Assembly: GCF_025837155.1 (NCBI RefSeq)
Contig: NZ_CP107549.1
Span: 2,976,001-3,040,000 of the forward strand
Length of the DNA: 64,000 nt
Source of the DNA: Pseudomonas sp. Z8(2022)
Lineage (GTDB): Bacteria; Pseudomonadota; Gammaproteobacteria; Pseudomonadales; Pseudomonadaceae
Direction of reading: 5' to 3'
Part shown: positions 35,563 through 45,158 of the stretch, one piece after another
Layout: every line of letters begins with the position of its first letter
Numbering within the stretch: the stretch's first letter is position 1
The notes under the pieces: generated by a model
What the model saw: the letters and a program-made list of their open reading frames with translations, nothing else
What the model was told of the DNA's origin: nothing
The model's database searches: none
Position numbers and translations under genes: made by a program

Positions 35563-35826
35563 TTACCGCCCGCGCAACCAGTAAGCCCGCCGCCGTGCGA
35601 TCAGTCGCAGCGGCTCACTTGCGCCCTGCGTCACCACCGCACGGGCACTACCCAGGCGAATGCGCCCCTCCATATCCTGCCTCAGTAGACGACGCATACG
35701 CCGGCGCCAGAACCAGGCCCCGACCCAGTCGACGATGGCGTTCTGCAGGTCCAACGGCCACATGGCCGGCATGTAGAACTCAGGCATGGGCGGATGCGAT
35801 TTGTCGTGCTTGCTCGAACTGTTCAT
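35563..35826 (-). CDS. Small protein of unknown function, divergent from a LysR gene
   Basis: 87 residues with an amphipathic, Trp/Arg-rich middle (VDWVGAWFWRRRMRRLLRQDM, about 33-53 if abbreviated as VGAWFWRRRMRRLLRQD). The arginine-rich helix vaguely recalls DUF1127 proteins, which often sit next to LysR regulators, but I would not assign it. GGAGG lies eight bases before ATG 35826. It ends where the pdxJ remnant begins. Its promoter region is shared with the LysR gene. Confidence 0.65.
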   Translation of the reverse strand: MNSSSKHDKSHPPMPEFYMPAMWPLDLQNAIVDWVGAWFWRRRMRRLLRQDMEGRIRLGSARAVVTQGASEPLRLIARRRAYWLRGR

Positions 35827-35887
35827 GACCTTTCCTCCATTTCGCTGCCGGCCTTTACCGACTTGCGATCAGGATGAAACGCGCCTA

Positions 35888-35903
35888 TCGTTTAAACAAA
35901 CGA
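35888..35903. promoter_or_regulatory. Inverted repeat in the divergent LysR promoter region
   Basis: TCGTTT-AAAC-AAACGA is a perfect 6-bp inverted repeat (it includes GTTTAAAC) in an AT-rich 115-bp region between the 87-codon gene and the LysR gene. It is a candidate operator for the LysR product. Confidence 0.45.
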
Positions 35904-35941
35904 CAAATATCAAACCAACAGTTAATTAATATTTAACAACA

Positions 35942-36820
35942 ATGAATATGACAACCTCCCTGCCACTTCTCGAAAGCGATGTGCTGCGCACCTTCGTCGC
36001 AATCGCCGATAGCGGCAGCTTTACCCGTACCGCTGTGCAGGTATTTCGCAGCACGGCTGCCGTCAGCCTGCAGATCAAGCGCCTGGAGGAGACCCTCGGT
36101 CAGCGCCTGTTCACCCGCGAAGCCAGGCGCGTGCAACTGACTGCCGAGGGCGAGGTACTACTGTGCTACGCCAGGCGTCTGCTCAAGCTCAACGAGGAAG
36201 CGGTGGCACACTTTCTAACCCCGACGCTGAGCGGCCGCGTGCGCTTCGGCACACCGAACGATATCGGTGACCGCGTGCTACCTGGCGTACTGACCCTGTT
36301 CGCCCGTAGTCATCCAGCCGTGGAAGTGGAGGTCAACGTGGGGCGCAGCGTGGACCTGGTGGCCAAGCTGGATGCCGGCGAACTGGATCTGACCCTGATC
36401 AATGCCGGCAATGACGGCCTGGACGACGCGCGCGGCGAAGTGATCTATTCCGAAGAACTGGTCTGGGCCGGCCGCGATGGCGGCCTGGCCATGCACCGAT
36501 CACCACTGCCACTGGCGCTGGCCAACCCGGGCTGTGCCTGGCGCCGCACCGCCCTCGATGCGCTGGATCGCCAGGGCCTGAGCTACCGCGTCGCCTATTC
36601 CTGCGAACAGTGTGCGGGACAGGAAGCGGCGATGACCGCCGATCTGGCGATCGCGCCCTTCCCACGCAGTCTGGTCAAGCCACCGTTACGTCGGCTCGGT
36701 GCGGAACAAGGTCTGCCCGCGCTCGGTGAGTACCATATCAAGCTGATTCGTGGTCACCGGAGTGACGATGCCATCGAGGCGCTCGCCACACAGATGACTC
36801 AGGCGTTCGCGCAGGGCTGA
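35942..36820 (+). CDS. LysR-family transcriptional regulator
   Basis: 292-residue LysR-type regulator. DNA-binding domain about residues 10-68 (LRTFVAIADSGSFTRTAVQVFRSTAAVS, abbreviated: SGSFTRTAVQVFRSTAAVS), then an effector domain from GRVRFGTPNDIGDRVLP. Divergent from the 87-codon gene 115 bases away, probably its target. Both genes and the following REP are enclosed by the intact pdxJ 3' end and its remnant, so they may have entered together. Confidence 0.87.
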   Translation: MNMTTSLPLLESDVLRTFVAIADSGSFTRTAVQVFRSTAAVSLQIKRLEETLGQRLFTREARRVQLTAEGEVLLCYARRLLKLNEEAVAHFLTPTLSGRVRFGTPNDIGDRVLPGVLTLFARSHPAVEVEVNVGRSVDLVAKLDAGELDLTLINAGNDGLDDARGEVIYSEELVWAGRDGGLAMHRSPLPLALANPGCAWRRTALDALDRQGLSYRVAYSCEQCAGQEAAMTADLAIAPFPRSLVKPPLRRLGAEQGLPALGEYHIKLIRGHRSDDAIEALATQMTQAFAQG

Positions 36821-36831
36821 GAGCACCGCGC

Positions 36832-36894
36832 TGTGGGAGGCGCTTCAGCGGCGATGCGTTACAGGAAAGTCGCGGCTGAAACCCCTCCCACAAG
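36832..36894. repeat. REP-like palindromic element 3
   Basis: GTGGGAGGCGCTTCAGCGGCGA faces TCGCGGCTGAAACCCCTCCCAC; the arms are the same repeat family as 23793-23850 and 23972-24032 but have diverged at three or four positions. It lies between the convergent LysR and pdxJ stop codons. Confidence 0.8.
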
Positions 36895-36899
36895 GTCTG

Positions 36900-37646
36900 C
36901 TAACCGCGATCGGCCGCCGCCACGATCAGCGCCTTCATCTCGGCGACGGCCTGCTTGAAACCGACGAACAGTGCATGGGCGACGATGGCGTGGCCGATGT
37001 TCAGCTCGTTGATACCGGGAATCGCCGCGACGGCCTCGGCGTTGTGGTAGTGCAGACCATGCCCGGCGTTGACGATCAGCCCGTGGTTCAGACCGCAGGT
37101 GACGCCATCGCGAATACGCGCCAGCTCCTGCGCAGCTTCTTCGGCGGTATGCGCATCGGCATAACGACCGGTGTGCAGTTCGATGGCCGGTGCTCCGACG
37201 CGCATGGCCGCCTCAATCTGCCGCTCTTCGGCGTCGATGAACAGCGACACTTCGCAGCCTGCCAGGGACAGACGCTCCACCGCTGCCGCGATGCGCGCCT
37301 CCTGCCCGGCGACATCCAGACCGCCCTCGGTGGTCAGCTCCTGACGAGTTTCCGGCACCAGGCAGACATGCGCCGGGCGAATCTGCTCGGCGAAACCGAG
37401 CATGAAATCGGTGACGCCCATCTCGAAGTTCATCCGCGTCTGCAACACATCGGCCAGTACGCGCACGTCACGATCCTGAATGTGGCGACGGTCTTCGCGC
37501 AGGTGCACGGTAATGCCGTCGGCACCGGCCTCTTCGGCGTCCAGCGCGGCCTTGACCGGGTCCGGATAGCGCGTACCGCGAGCCTGGCGCAGGGTGGCGA
37601 CGTGGTCGATGTTCACGCCGAGCAGAATACGATTGGCCTCAGTCAC
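36900..37646 (-). CDS. pdxJ: Pyridoxine 5'-phosphate synthase PdxJ
   Basis: Final ring-closing step of DXP-dependent vitamin B6 synthesis, condensing 3-amino-2-oxopropyl phosphate with 1-deoxyxylulose 5-phosphate. 248 residues, a TIM barrel, with [49 protein letters not shown] and GHGLHYHN all typical. The start is GTG 37646, inside the end of recO (8-base overlap). Last gene of the lepA-to-pdxJ run. A partial decayed copy of its 3' end lies at 35466-35545. Confidence 0.95.
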   Translation of the reverse strand: MTEANRILLGVNIDHVATLRQARGTRYPDPVKAALDAEEAGADGITVHLREDRRHIQDRDVRVLADVLQTRMNFEMGVTDFMLGFAEQIRPAHVCLVPETRQELTTEGGLDVAGQEARIAAAVERLSLAGCEVSLFIDAEERQIEAAMRVGAPAIELHTGRYADAHTAEEAAQELARIRDGVTCGLNHGLIVNAGHGLHYHNAEAVAAIPGINELNIGHAIVAHALFVGFKQAVAEMKALIVAAADRG

Positions 37647-38328
37647 GCTTGGACTCCTTGAGCGTCATGAAAAGTTCGCGGCTGACCAGGGGCCTGCCGC
37701 CGAGATGGGGTGCCAGAGCCTGGCGCATCAGGCGCTTGGCCGCGGCCAGCGCACCCGGCGTCTGCCAGTCGGCTTCGGCCATGGCCAGCAGTTCGCGCCC
37801 CTGAAACACGCCAGGCTGCAGTTGTACCACCGGCACCAGACCGATGTCCTGCTGCCAGCGATACAGCGCCGTAGGGTCGATGGGTTGTTCATGCTGGTCA
37901 CGATCCAGGGCGAAACCATAGCCCAGCTCGTCCAGCAGGCGCCATTCGAATGCACGCAGCAGCGGCTCCAGCGCTCGGCCGGCCGCCAGCGCCTGCAGGG
38001 TCAGACCGTAGTGTTCGAGCATTGCAGGGTGCGGATCTTCGGCCGGCAGCAGGCGAATAAGCAGTTCGTTGAGATAGAGACCGGAGAACAGCGCCTCACC
38101 GGACAGCAGCAGCGGGATACCGGCGCTTTCCAGACGGCCGACGGTCTTCAACTCACCGCGCCCGCGCAGCTCCAGTTCCAGCGGGGCAAAAGGCCGGGCA
38201 ATGCTGCCTACCTTGCCGCGTGCTGCGCGCAGCACCGCACGGACGCGCCCCTGGGCGGTGAAGAAATCCACCAGGGCACTGCTTTCCTTGTACGGGCGAC
38301 TATGCAGAACGTAGGCGGCAGAGGTCAT
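37639..38328 (-). CDS. recO: DNA repair protein RecO
   Basis: Recombination mediator that with RecR loads RecA on SSB-coated DNA. 229 residues: N-terminal OB fold ([21 protein letters not shown]) and a helical C-terminal part. No zinc-binding cysteine cluster is present, as in other gammaproteobacterial RecO proteins. ATG 38328 lies 57 bases after era. It overlaps pdxJ. Confidence 0.92.
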   Translation of the reverse strand: MTSAAYVLHSRPYKESSALVDFFTAQGRVRAVLRAARGKVGSIARPFAPLELELRGRGELKTVGRLESAGIPLLLSGEALFSGLYLNELLIRLLPAEDPHPAMLEHYGLTLQALAAGRALEPLLRAFEWRLLDELGYGFALDRDQHEQPIDPTALYRWQQDIGLVPVVQLQPGVFQGRELLAMAEADWQTPGALAAAKRLMRQALAPHLGGRPLVSRELFMTLKESKRD

Positions 38329-38385
38329 GTGGATAACCGCCAGAATGCGCCATGAGCAACGTTGGAGGTGCGCACGGCGCCCCGA

Positions 38386-39285
38386 TCAGTCCAGGTAACC
38401 CAGCGAACGCAACGCGCGTTCATCGTCGGACCAGCCACCTTTGACCTTGACCCAGAGATTGAGCATCACCTTGGAGTCGAACATGGTTTCCATGTCCTTG
38501 CGCGCATCCTGGCCGATGCGTTTGATGCGCTCGCCCTTGTCGCCGATGATGATCTTCTTCTGCCCGTCGCGCTCCACCAGGATCAGGCCGTGGATATGCA
38601 GGATGCGACCCTCCTGCTTGAACTCCTCGATCTCCACGGTGATCTGGTACGGCAGCTCGGCACCGAGCTGGCGCATGATCTTCTCGCGAATCAGCTCGGC
38701 CGCCAGGAAGCGACTGGAACGGTCGGTGATCTGGTCTTCCGGGTAGAAATGTTCGGATTCCGGCAGACGCTCACCCACCAGTTTCTCCAGGGTGTCGAGG
38801 TTCTGCCCCTGCAGCGCGGAAATCGGCACGATCTCGGCCTGCGGCAGCTGCTCGGCCAGCCAGTTCAGGTGCGGCAGCAGTTCACTCTTGTCTTCCAAGC
38901 GATCGGCCTTGTTCACCGCCAGCAGGATCGGGCACTTGACGTGCTGGACCTTCTCCAGCACCAACTGGTCCTCGTCGGTCCAGCGCATGCGGTCAACCAC
39001 GAACACCACCACGTCGACGTCCTTCAGCGCGGTGGATGCGCTGCGGTTCATGTAGCGGTTGAGCGCCTTGTCGTTGTGCTTGTGCAGGCCGGGCGTGTCG
39101 ACGTATACGGCCTGAACCTCGCCCTCGGTCTTGATCCCGAGCATGTTGTGGCGGGTGGTTTGCGGCTTGCGCGAGGTGATCGCCAGCTTCTGTCCGAGGA
39201 TGTGGTTGAGCAGCGTCGACTTGCCCACGTTGGGCCGGCCGACGATGGCGACGTAGCCGCAGCGGGTCACAGGTGCATCAGTCAT
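38386..39285 (-). CDS. era: GTPase Era
   Basis: Essential GTPase that binds the 3' end of 16S rRNA and helps assemble the 30S subunit. 299 residues. G1 GRPNVGKST, switch region [10 protein letters not shown]3 DTPG, G4 NKAD, and the C-terminal KH domain with [14 protein letters not shown]. Two ATG codons exist; ATG 39285 ([16 protein letters not shown]) has GGAG seven bases upstream, while 39291 is too close to it. It overlaps or abuts the rnc stop at 39278. Confidence 0.95.
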   Translation of the reverse strand: MTDAPVTRCGYVAIVGRPNVGKSTLLNHILGQKLAITSRKPQTTRHNMLGIKTEGEVQAVYVDTPGLHKHNDKALNRYMNRSASTALKDVDVVVFVVDRMRWTDEDQLVLEKVQHVKCPILLAVNKADRLEDKSELLPHLNWLAEQLPQAEIVPISALQGQNLDTLEKLVGERLPESEHFYPEDQITDRSSRFLAAELIREKIMRQLGAELPYQITVEIEEFKQEGRILHIHGLILVERDGQKKIIIGDKGERIKRIGQDARKDMETMFDSKVMLNLWVKVKGGWSDDERALRSLGYLD

Positions 39286-39967
39286 TGCCATTCTCCACCC
39301 CGAGGGCGATCAGTGCCGCAGCCGCAGCGACCTGCTCGGCGATACGCCGGCTGCCGCCCTGGCCCAGGGTCTTTTCATTGAGCAGGGCCACCTGGCACTC
39401 GACCATGAAGGTACGGCAGTGCGGCTCGCCCTGAACGTCCACTACCTCGTAACGAGGCAGTTCGCAGGCACGTGACTGCAGGAACTCCTGCAGTCGCGTT
39501 TTCGGATCCTTGTTGGTGTCGACCAGGGTCAGGCCGTCCAGCTCGCCGGTCAGCCAGTCCAGCACACGCTCGCGCGCCGCATCCATCCCGGCATCCAGAT
39601 AGATGGCTCCGATCAGCGCCTCCAGGGCATCGGCCAGGATCGACTCACGGCGAAAACCGCCGCTTTTCAGCTCACCGGAGCCCAGGCGCAGGTACTCGCC
39701 CAGCTCGAAGCCACGAGCCAGCACGGCCAGCGTCTCACCTTTGACCAGGCGTGCGCGCAGACGCGACAGCTGGCCCTCACGGGCCTGCGGGAAGCGCTGG
39801 AACAGCGCCTCACCGGCTACGAAATTGAGAATGGCATCACCGAGAAATTCCAGCCGCTCGTTGTTGCGGCCAGCGAAACTGCGATGGGTCAGGGCCAGGA
39901 CCATCAGGTCCTGATCCTTGAAGCTATAACCGAGCTTGCGCTCGAGGCGGGACAGATTGGGGCTCAC
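39278..39967 (-). CDS. rnc: Ribonuclease III
   Basis: Double-strand-specific endoribonuclease that processes rRNA precursors and structured mRNAs. 229 residues: the nuclease domain carries the signature [13 protein letters not shown] (Glu40, Asp44) and [14 protein letters not shown]; the double-stranded RNA-binding domain spans about 155-225 ([11 protein letters not shown] to [15 protein letters not shown]). Start GTG 39967 overlaps the stop of the upstream DUF4845 gene (GTGA). Followed directly by era. Confidence 0.95.
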   Translation of the reverse strand: MSPNLSRLERKLGYSFKDQDLMVLALTHRSFAGRNNERLEFLGDAILNFVAGEALFQRFPQAREGQLSRLRARLVKGETLAVLARGFELGEYLRLGSGELKSGGFRRESILADALEALIGAIYLDAGMDAARERVLDWLTGELDGLTLVDTNKDPKTRLQEFLQSRACELPRYEVVDVQGEPHCRTFMVECQVALLNEKTLGQGGSRRIAEQVAAAAALIALGVENGND

Positions 39968-40341
39968 GGCATCCGTACACGAAATTCTTTGTCGAAATTC
40001 ACCACCAGATCGAGGTTCTCGATCAGCGGCTCGCGTTTTTCATATTTGAGGTGGACGCGGAACTCGTTGTTTTCCACCTTGACCTCCAGAGCGTCGCGCA
40101 TGTTCAGGTCACGAATGTTGTTGACCTGCATACCCTTGCTGACGTGGTTGTAAAACTCGCCGACGGTGCGTACATCCGCCGCCTTGTCGGTTTCCACCGA
40201 TGTAATGATCTTCTCCATGGACATGTAGTCCAGGTAATGCGGCAGCACCTTGAAGCCAGTACTGGCGAAGAATGCCACCACCGCCAGAACCACCAGCCAA
40301 CCCAGAATGGAAAGCCCCTGCTGCGAGCGCGCGAAAGTCAT
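39964..40341 (-). CDS. DUF4845 family single-pass membrane protein
   Basis: 125 residues with a pilin-like N-terminal hydrophobic helix ([19 protein letters not shown], about 7-25) and a periplasmic domain of about 95 residues. Proteins of this family are consistently found between lepB and rnc in pseudomonads; function unknown. ATG 40341 with GGGGA five bases upstream is preferred to TTG 40353. Translationally coupled to rnc. Confidence 0.85.
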   Translation of the reverse strand: MTFARSQQGLSILGWLVVLAVVAFFASTGFKVLPHYLDYMSMEKIITSVETDKAADVRTVGEFYNHVSKGMQVNNIRDLNMRDALEVKVENNEFRVHLKYEKREPLIENLDLVVNFDKEFRVRMP

Positions 40342-40402
40342 GTATATCCCCAATAGACAGTCTTGTTGAAAAGCCTTGCGGCTAGACTATTTATAGCCTG
40401 CG

Positions 40403-40421
40403 GCGCTGTGTTGAACAGCGC
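40403..40421 (-). other. Stem-loop between lepB and the DUF4845 gene
   Basis: GCGCTGT (40403-40409) and ACAGCGC (40415-40421) form a perfect 7-bp stem with a 5-base loop in the 88-base gap just after lepB. It lacks a T-run and could be an mRNA processing site, possibly for the RNase III encoded downstream. Confidence 0.4.
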
Positions 40422-40429
40422 GCCAGTGC

Positions 40430-41284
40430 TCAATGAATCACGCCGACACGAGAGAAATTGGGCAGATTGCCGGTCTTGGGCTCCGGCCAGCTCATCCAGA
40501 TGGCGAAGGCCTTGCCGACGATATGATCGTCCGGGACCATGCCCCACAGCTCCTGAGGGATATGACGATCACGCCAGTAACGGCTGTCGTTGGAGTTGTC
40601 ACGGTTGTCGCCCATCATGAAGTAGTGCCCTTCCGGCACCACCCACTGGCCACCGGGCTCGCGGCGCATGCGAGTCATTTCCTTGCGGATGGTGTGCTCG
40701 ACCTGGCCCAGACGCTCCTGATAGAGCATCGCGCTACCCAGGCTGCCAGCTTCTTCGCCGATCAGCTTCTCGGCCACCGGCTCACCATTGACCAGCAGGC
40801 GCTTGCCCTGGGTGTACTCGATACGATCACCCGGCAGACCCACCACCCGCTTGATGTAGTTGATGGTCGGATCGCTGGGGTAGCGGAACACCATCACATC
40901 GCCGCGCTGCGGGTTATCCACCTCGATCACCTTGGTATCGATCACCGGCAGGCGAATGCCATAGGCGAACTTGTTCACCAGGATGAAATCACCCACTTCC
41001 AGGGTCGGCTTCATCGAACCGGAAGGAATCTGGAACGGCTCGACCAGGAAGGAACGCAGCACCAGCACGATGGCCAGTACCGGAAAGAAGGATTTGCCGT
41101 ACTCGACTAGCAACGGCTCCTTGCTCAGGCGCTCCAGCACCCGGTCATCAGGATCGTCGACCCGCCCCTGGTAGGCTGCAATCGCCGCACGGCGGCGCGG
41201 AGCCAGCAGAATCAGATCGATCAGGGCCAGGAAGCCGCAAACGGCAACCGCGATAACCAACAGGAGCGGGAAATTGATCGACAT
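40430..41284 (-). CDS. lepB: Signal peptidase I
   Basis: Inner-membrane protease that removes signal peptides from exported proteins. 284 residues, two N-terminal membrane helices (about 5-27 and 63-79). The catalytic dyad is Ser90 in QIPSGSMKPTL and Lys145 in YIKRVVGLPGD, with GDNRDNSNDSR as the box E motif. Follows lepA by 6 bases, the conserved lepA-lepB arrangement. Confidence 0.95.
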   Translation of the reverse strand: MSINFPLLLVIAVAVCGFLALIDLILLAPRRRAAIAAYQGRVDDPDDRVLERLSKEPLLVEYGKSFFPVLAIVLVLRSFLVEPFQIPSGSMKPTLEVGDFILVNKFAYGIRLPVIDTKVIEVDNPQRGDVMVFRYPSDPTINYIKRVVGLPGDRIEYTQGKRLLVNGEPVAEKLIGEEAGSLGSAMLYQERLGQVEHTIRKEMTRMRREPGGQWVVPEGHYFMMGDNRDNSNDSRYWRDRHIPQELWGMVPDDHIVGKAFAIWMSWPEPKTGNLPNFSRVGVIH

Positions 41285-41290
41285 AGAGCC

Positions 41291-43090
41291 TTAGCTATCC
41301 AACCTGAGCACAGCGAGGAAGGCTTCCTGTGGAATTTCCACGTTGCCGACCTGCTTCATGCGTTTCTTACCGGCCTTCTGCTTCTCGAGCAGCTTCTTCT
41401 TACGGCTCACGTCGCCACCGTAACACTTGGCCAGTACGTTCTTTCTGAGCGCCTTGACAGTGGTCCGCGCGATGATCTGGCCGCCAATGGCTGCCTGGAT
41501 CGCCACGTCGAACATCTGCCGAGGAATCAGTTCCTTCATCTTCTCGGTCAACGCGCGGCCCTTGTAGGCCGCGTTGTCACGGTGAACGATCAATGCAAGG
41601 GCATCGACCTTGTCGCCGTTGATCAGCACGTCCAGCTTGACCAGATTGGCCGACTGGTAGCGGTCGAAATGATAGTCCAGCGACGCATAGCCACGGCTGG
41701 TCGACTTCAGGCGATCGAAGAAGTCCAGCACCACTTCGTTCATCGGCAGGTCATAACGAACCTGAACCTGAGAACCGAGGAACTGCATGTCGCGCTGCAC
41801 GCCGCGTTTCTCGATGCACAGGGTGATGACGTTACCCAGGTGTTCCTGAGGCACCAGGATGGTCGCGGTGACGATCGGCTCGCGGAAGTCGGCCACGGAC
41901 GAAACGTCCGGCAACTTGGAGGGGTTGTCTACCGTGATGGTTTCACCCGTTTTGAGCTCGATCTCGTAGATCACGCTCGGCGCGGTGGTGATCAGATCCA
42001 GGTCGTACTCGCGCTCCAGGCGCTCCTGGATGATCTCCATGTGCAGCATGCCGAGGAAGCCGCAACGGAAGCCGAAGCCCAGAGCGTCGGAGCTTTCCGG
42101 CATGTACTGCAGCGACGAGTCGTTGAGGGTCAGCTTCTGCAGAGCATCGCGGAAGTCCTCGAAATCGTCGGAGCTGACCGGGAACAGGCCGGCGTAGACC
42201 TGCGGCTGGATCTTCTGGAAGCCCGGCAGCACTTCAACCTCGGGAGTCGAGGACAGGGTCAGGGTATCGCCGACCGGCGCGCCGTGAATGTCCTTGATGC
42301 TGGCGATGATGAAGCCCACTTCGCCGGCCTTGAGGTCTGCGGTGGCAGTGTGTTTCGGAGTGAATACACCGACGCTGTCGACCAGGTGCACCTTGCCAGT
42401 GGACTTGACCAGAATCTTGTCGCCCTTCTTGACGCGCCCCTGGCGTACACGCACCAGCGAGACAACGCCCAGATAGTTGTCGAACCAGGAGTCGATGATC
42501 AGAGCCTGCAACGGAGCGTCGATCTCGCCCTCGGGCGCAGGGATGGTATGCACCAGACGCTCGAGCACCTCGTCCACGCCCATGCCGCTCTTTGCGCTGC
42601 AGGCCACGGCGTCGGTAGCGTCGATGCCGATGATCTTCTCGATCTCTTCCTTGACGCGGTCCGGGTCGGCCTGGGGCAGGTCCATCTTGTTCAGCACGGG
42701 CATCACTTCCAGGCCCTGCTCGATGGCGGTGTAGCAGTTGGCAACCGACTGGGCTTCCACGCCCTGACCTGCGTCCACCACCAGCAGCGCGCCCTCGCAC
42801 GCCGCCAACGAGCGCGAAACCTCGTAGGTGAAGTCGACGTGGCCGGGGGTATCGATGAAGTTCAGCTGATAGGTCTTGCCGTCCTTCGCCTTGTAGTGAA
42901 GGGTGACGCTATGGGCCTTGATGGTGATGCCGCGCTCACGCTCAAGATCCATGGAGTCCAGTACCTGAGCCTCCATTTCACGCGCGGCAAGACCGCCGCA
43001 CATCTGGATGAAACGGTCAGCCAGGGTGGACTTGCCGTGGTCGATGTGGGCAATGATGGAAAAATTGCGGATATGACTCAGGTCACTCAC
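41291..43090 (-). CDS. lepA: Elongation factor 4 (LepA)
   Basis: Translational GTPase that acts on ribosomes and influences initiation and elongation under stress. 599 residues: G1 [11 protein letters not shown]3 DTPGHVDF, G4 NKMDLP, then EF-G-like domains and the LepA-specific C-terminal domain ending with VLRLDS. The start is GTG 43090; the ribosome binding site is weak. First gene of the minus-strand run to pdxJ, separated from mucD by a strong hairpin. Confidence 0.95.
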   Translation of the reverse strand: MSDLSHIRNFSIIAHIDHGKSTLADRFIQMCGGLAAREMEAQVLDSMDLERERGITIKAHSVTLHYKAKDGKTYQLNFIDTPGHVDFTYEVSRSLAACEGALLVVDAGQGVEAQSVANCYTAIEQGLEVMPVLNKMDLPQADPDRVKEEIEKIIGIDATDAVACSAKSGMGVDEVLERLVHTIPAPEGEIDAPLQALIIDSWFDNYLGVVSLVRVRQGRVKKGDKILVKSTGKVHLVDSVGVFTPKHTATADLKAGEVGFIIASIKDIHGAPVGDTLTLSSTPEVEVLPGFQKIQPQVYAGLFPVSSDDFEDFRDALQKLTLNDSSLQYMPESSDALGFGFRCGFLGMLHMEIIQERLEREYDLDLITTAPSVIYEIELKTGETITVDNPSKLPDVSSVADFREPIVTATILVPQEHLGNVITLCIEKRGVQRDMQFLGSQVQVRYDLPMNEVVLDFFDRLKSTSRGYASLDYHFDRYQSANLVKLDVLINGDKVDALALIVHRDNAAYKGRALTEKMKELIPRQMFDVAIQAAIGGQIIARTTVKALRKNVLAKCYGGDVSRKKKLLEKQKAGKKRMKQVGNVEIPQEAFLAVLRLDS

Positions 43091-43198
43091 GGATCAACAC
43101 TCAAAGAAGGCACAGGCAAGACGCTTGCCGAAAATAGCCGCGGATTGTACCCGATCCCTCGCGACCGCGTCACGCCTGCTCAGCACTGGTGCAGAGAC

Positions 43199-43228
43199 GA
43201 AGAAGGGCGCCCGAAAGCGCCCTTCTTC
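43199..43228 (-). terminator. Terminator between mucD and lepA
   Basis: GAAGAAGGGCGC (43199-43210) and GCGCCCTTCTTC (43217-43228) form a perfect 12-bp stem with a 6-base loop, 13 bases after the mucD stop codon. It should end most transcripts of the algU operon. Confidence 0.8.
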
Positions 43229-43241
43229 AACATCCGCCGGA

Positions 43242-44666
43242 TTACTCAGCCAGCTTGAAGGTGATGAAGCTGGCTCGCCCCTGACGCAGCACACGCATGG
43301 ATACCGAACGGTTCTTCGGCAGCTCCTGCGCCACCTGAGTGAAGGTGCGAGTGGAATCGATAGCCTGATTGTTCAGGTGAGTGATCACGTCGCCAGGACG
43401 CAGGCCGATCATGGCCGCAGGACCATTCAGCACCTCCTTGACCACGACGCCGCCCTTCAGGTCGAGACCTTTCTTCTGCTCGGCCGTCAGTTCGACCACC
43501 GTCACACCCAGGCGATTGCTGCTGCGCTCACCGCCCTGCGCCGGACCCGACGCGGCCAGCTCCTGTCCCTCTTCCGGCAACGTGCCGACGGTGACGCTGA
43601 GTTTCTTGCGCGAACCGTCACGCACCACATCCAGCTCTGCCTTCTGTCCCGGCTTCAGTCCGCCGACCAGATGCGGCAGATCGGCGGACATGATGATCGG
43701 CTTGCCATTGAGGTTGAGAATCACGTCCCCCACCTGCAGGCCACCTTTGTCTGCCGGACCGTCTTCCAGCACCTGGGCAACCAGTGCGCCGGCCGGCTTG
43801 TCCAGACCGAAGGATTCGGCGAGGTCCTTGTTCACTTCCTGAATCACCACGCCAAGCCAGCCACGAGTGACCTTGCCGTCGGCCTTGAGCTGATCGGCCA
43901 CCTGCATGGCCACTTCCATCGGAATGGCGAAGGACAGCCCCATGAACCCACCGGAACGGGTGAATATCTGCGAGTTGATGCCCACGACTTCCCCTTGCAG
44001 ATTGAACAGCGGGCCGCCGGAGTTACCCGGATTGATCGCCACATCGGTCTGGATGAACGGCACGTAGCTGTCGCTCGGCAGGTTACGCCCCTTGGCACTG
44101 ACGATACCGGCGGTCACCGAGTGATCGAAACCGAACGGCGAACCGATAGCCAGCACCCATTCGCCAACCTTCAGGTCATCGGCCTTGCCCAGGCGCACTA
44201 CAGGCAGGTTCTTGCCTTCGACCTTGAGCAGCGCGACGTCGCTGCGCGGATCGGCACCAATCAGCCTGGCTTCCAGCTCGCTGCGATCGGACAGACGCAC
44301 GATGATCTCGTCGGCATCGGCAACCACGTGGTTGTTGGTCATGATGTAGCCATCCGGCGAGATGATGAAGCCGGAGCCCAGTGACTGCGCTTCGCGCTGG
44401 CGACCGCCCGGATTGCGCGGCATCTGCGGAATGCTGCGCTCGAAGAACTCGCGAAACATCGGCGGCAGACCTTCGAGATCAGGCAGGCCCGGCTGGCCGG
44501 CAACGGCACGCTCGGGCATCTTCTGCCGGGTACTGATGTTGACGACCGCAGGCGAAGCTTCCTCTACCAGATCGGTAAAATCAGGCAGGCTGGCCTGGGC
44601 CAGCAGGCTCTGCCCCCAGAGCAAGGCAACCGCCAGCAGCAGTGCAATGGACTTGAGTTTTCTCAT
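43242..44666 (-). CDS. mucD: Periplasmic serine protease MucD (HtrA/DegP type)
   Basis: Periplasmic quality-control protease; in P. aeruginosa it dampens AlgU activation and alginate production. 474 residues: signal peptide (about 1-25), trypsin-like domain with His113 (TNNHVVADADE), Asp143 (RSDVALL) and Ser216 (NPGNSGGPL), then two PDZ domains (about 255-345 and 370-465). ATG 44666 gives the family length; an in-frame ATG at 44684 is an alternative. Last gene of the algU operon, 37 bases after mucC. Confidence 0.94.
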   Translation of the reverse strand: MRKLKSIALLLAVALLWGQSLLAQASLPDFTDLVEEASPAVVNISTRQKMPERAVAGQPGLPDLEGLPPMFREFFERSIPQMPRNPGGRQREAQSLGSGFIISPDGYIMTNNHVVADADEIIVRLSDRSELEARLIGADPRSDVALLKVEGKNLPVVRLGKADDLKVGEWVLAIGSPFGFDHSVTAGIVSAKGRNLPSDSYVPFIQTDVAINPGNSGGPLFNLQGEVVGINSQIFTRSGGFMGLSFAIPMEVAMQVADQLKADGKVTRGWLGVVIQEVNKDLAESFGLDKPAGALVAQVLEDGPADKGGLQVGDVILNLNGKPIIMSADLPHLVGGLKPGQKAELDVVRDGSRKKLSVTVGTLPEEGQELAASGPAQGGERSSNRLGVTVVELTAEQKKGLDLKGGVVVKEVLNGPAAMIGLRPGDVITHLNNQAIDSTRTFTQVAQELPKNRSVSMRVLRQGRASFITFKLAE

Positions 44667-44702
44667 CGAACTACGACTCCCCATGTAAAAACTCGGACAC
44701 TC

Positions 44703-45158
44703 TCAACCCGCCGCTGATACAGGCACCAGCAGCGTACGTAGGACAACAGGTTGCAAGAAGGGGTTCTCGGCGACGCGAGCAGCACGCCAGCGGACCATCA
44801 GCCAAGTGGCGGACAGGCCCAGCAGGCCACAGAGAATCACCTGCGGCTCGGAAAGGCCCAGGCCGTCCGCCAGCAGTGCAGCAGCGAACAGGCCGAGAAG
44901 CGGAAGCAGATAAACCAGCAGGGAACTGCGCACCAGCAGATCTTCGCGCACACCAATGATCACGGTATCGCCAACCGCCAGCTGCATCTGACTGAGCGCG
45001 CGGACGTAACCGCGCTGCCGCCCCACACCCAGGCGATCCATCAGCCCCTGGCCACAGGCGGCATTGGCCGAACAGCTCGAACAGGTGCTCTTGCGCAATG
45101 TCTCGACCCAGACAGCGCCGGGCTCGAGCGCCACTACACGCCCCTGTTCTTCGATCAT
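44703..45158 (-). CDS. mucC: MucC / RseC-family membrane protein
   Basis: 151-residue inner-membrane protein of the RseC/MucC family (positive regulator of sigma E / SoxR-reducing system component). A cysteine cluster, CSSCSANAACGQG (about residues 26-38), resembles an Fe-S or redox motif and is followed by two membrane helices (about 79-98 and 105-121). ATG 45158 overlaps the mucB stop (ATGA). Confidence 0.92.
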   Translation of the reverse strand: MIEEQGRVVALEPGAVWVETLRKSTCSSCSANAACGQGLMDRLGVGRQRGYVRALSQMQLAVGDTVIIGVREDLLVRSSLLVYLLPLLGLFAAALLADGLGLSEPQVILCGLLGLSATWLMVRWRAARVAENPFLQPVVLRTLLVPVSAAG

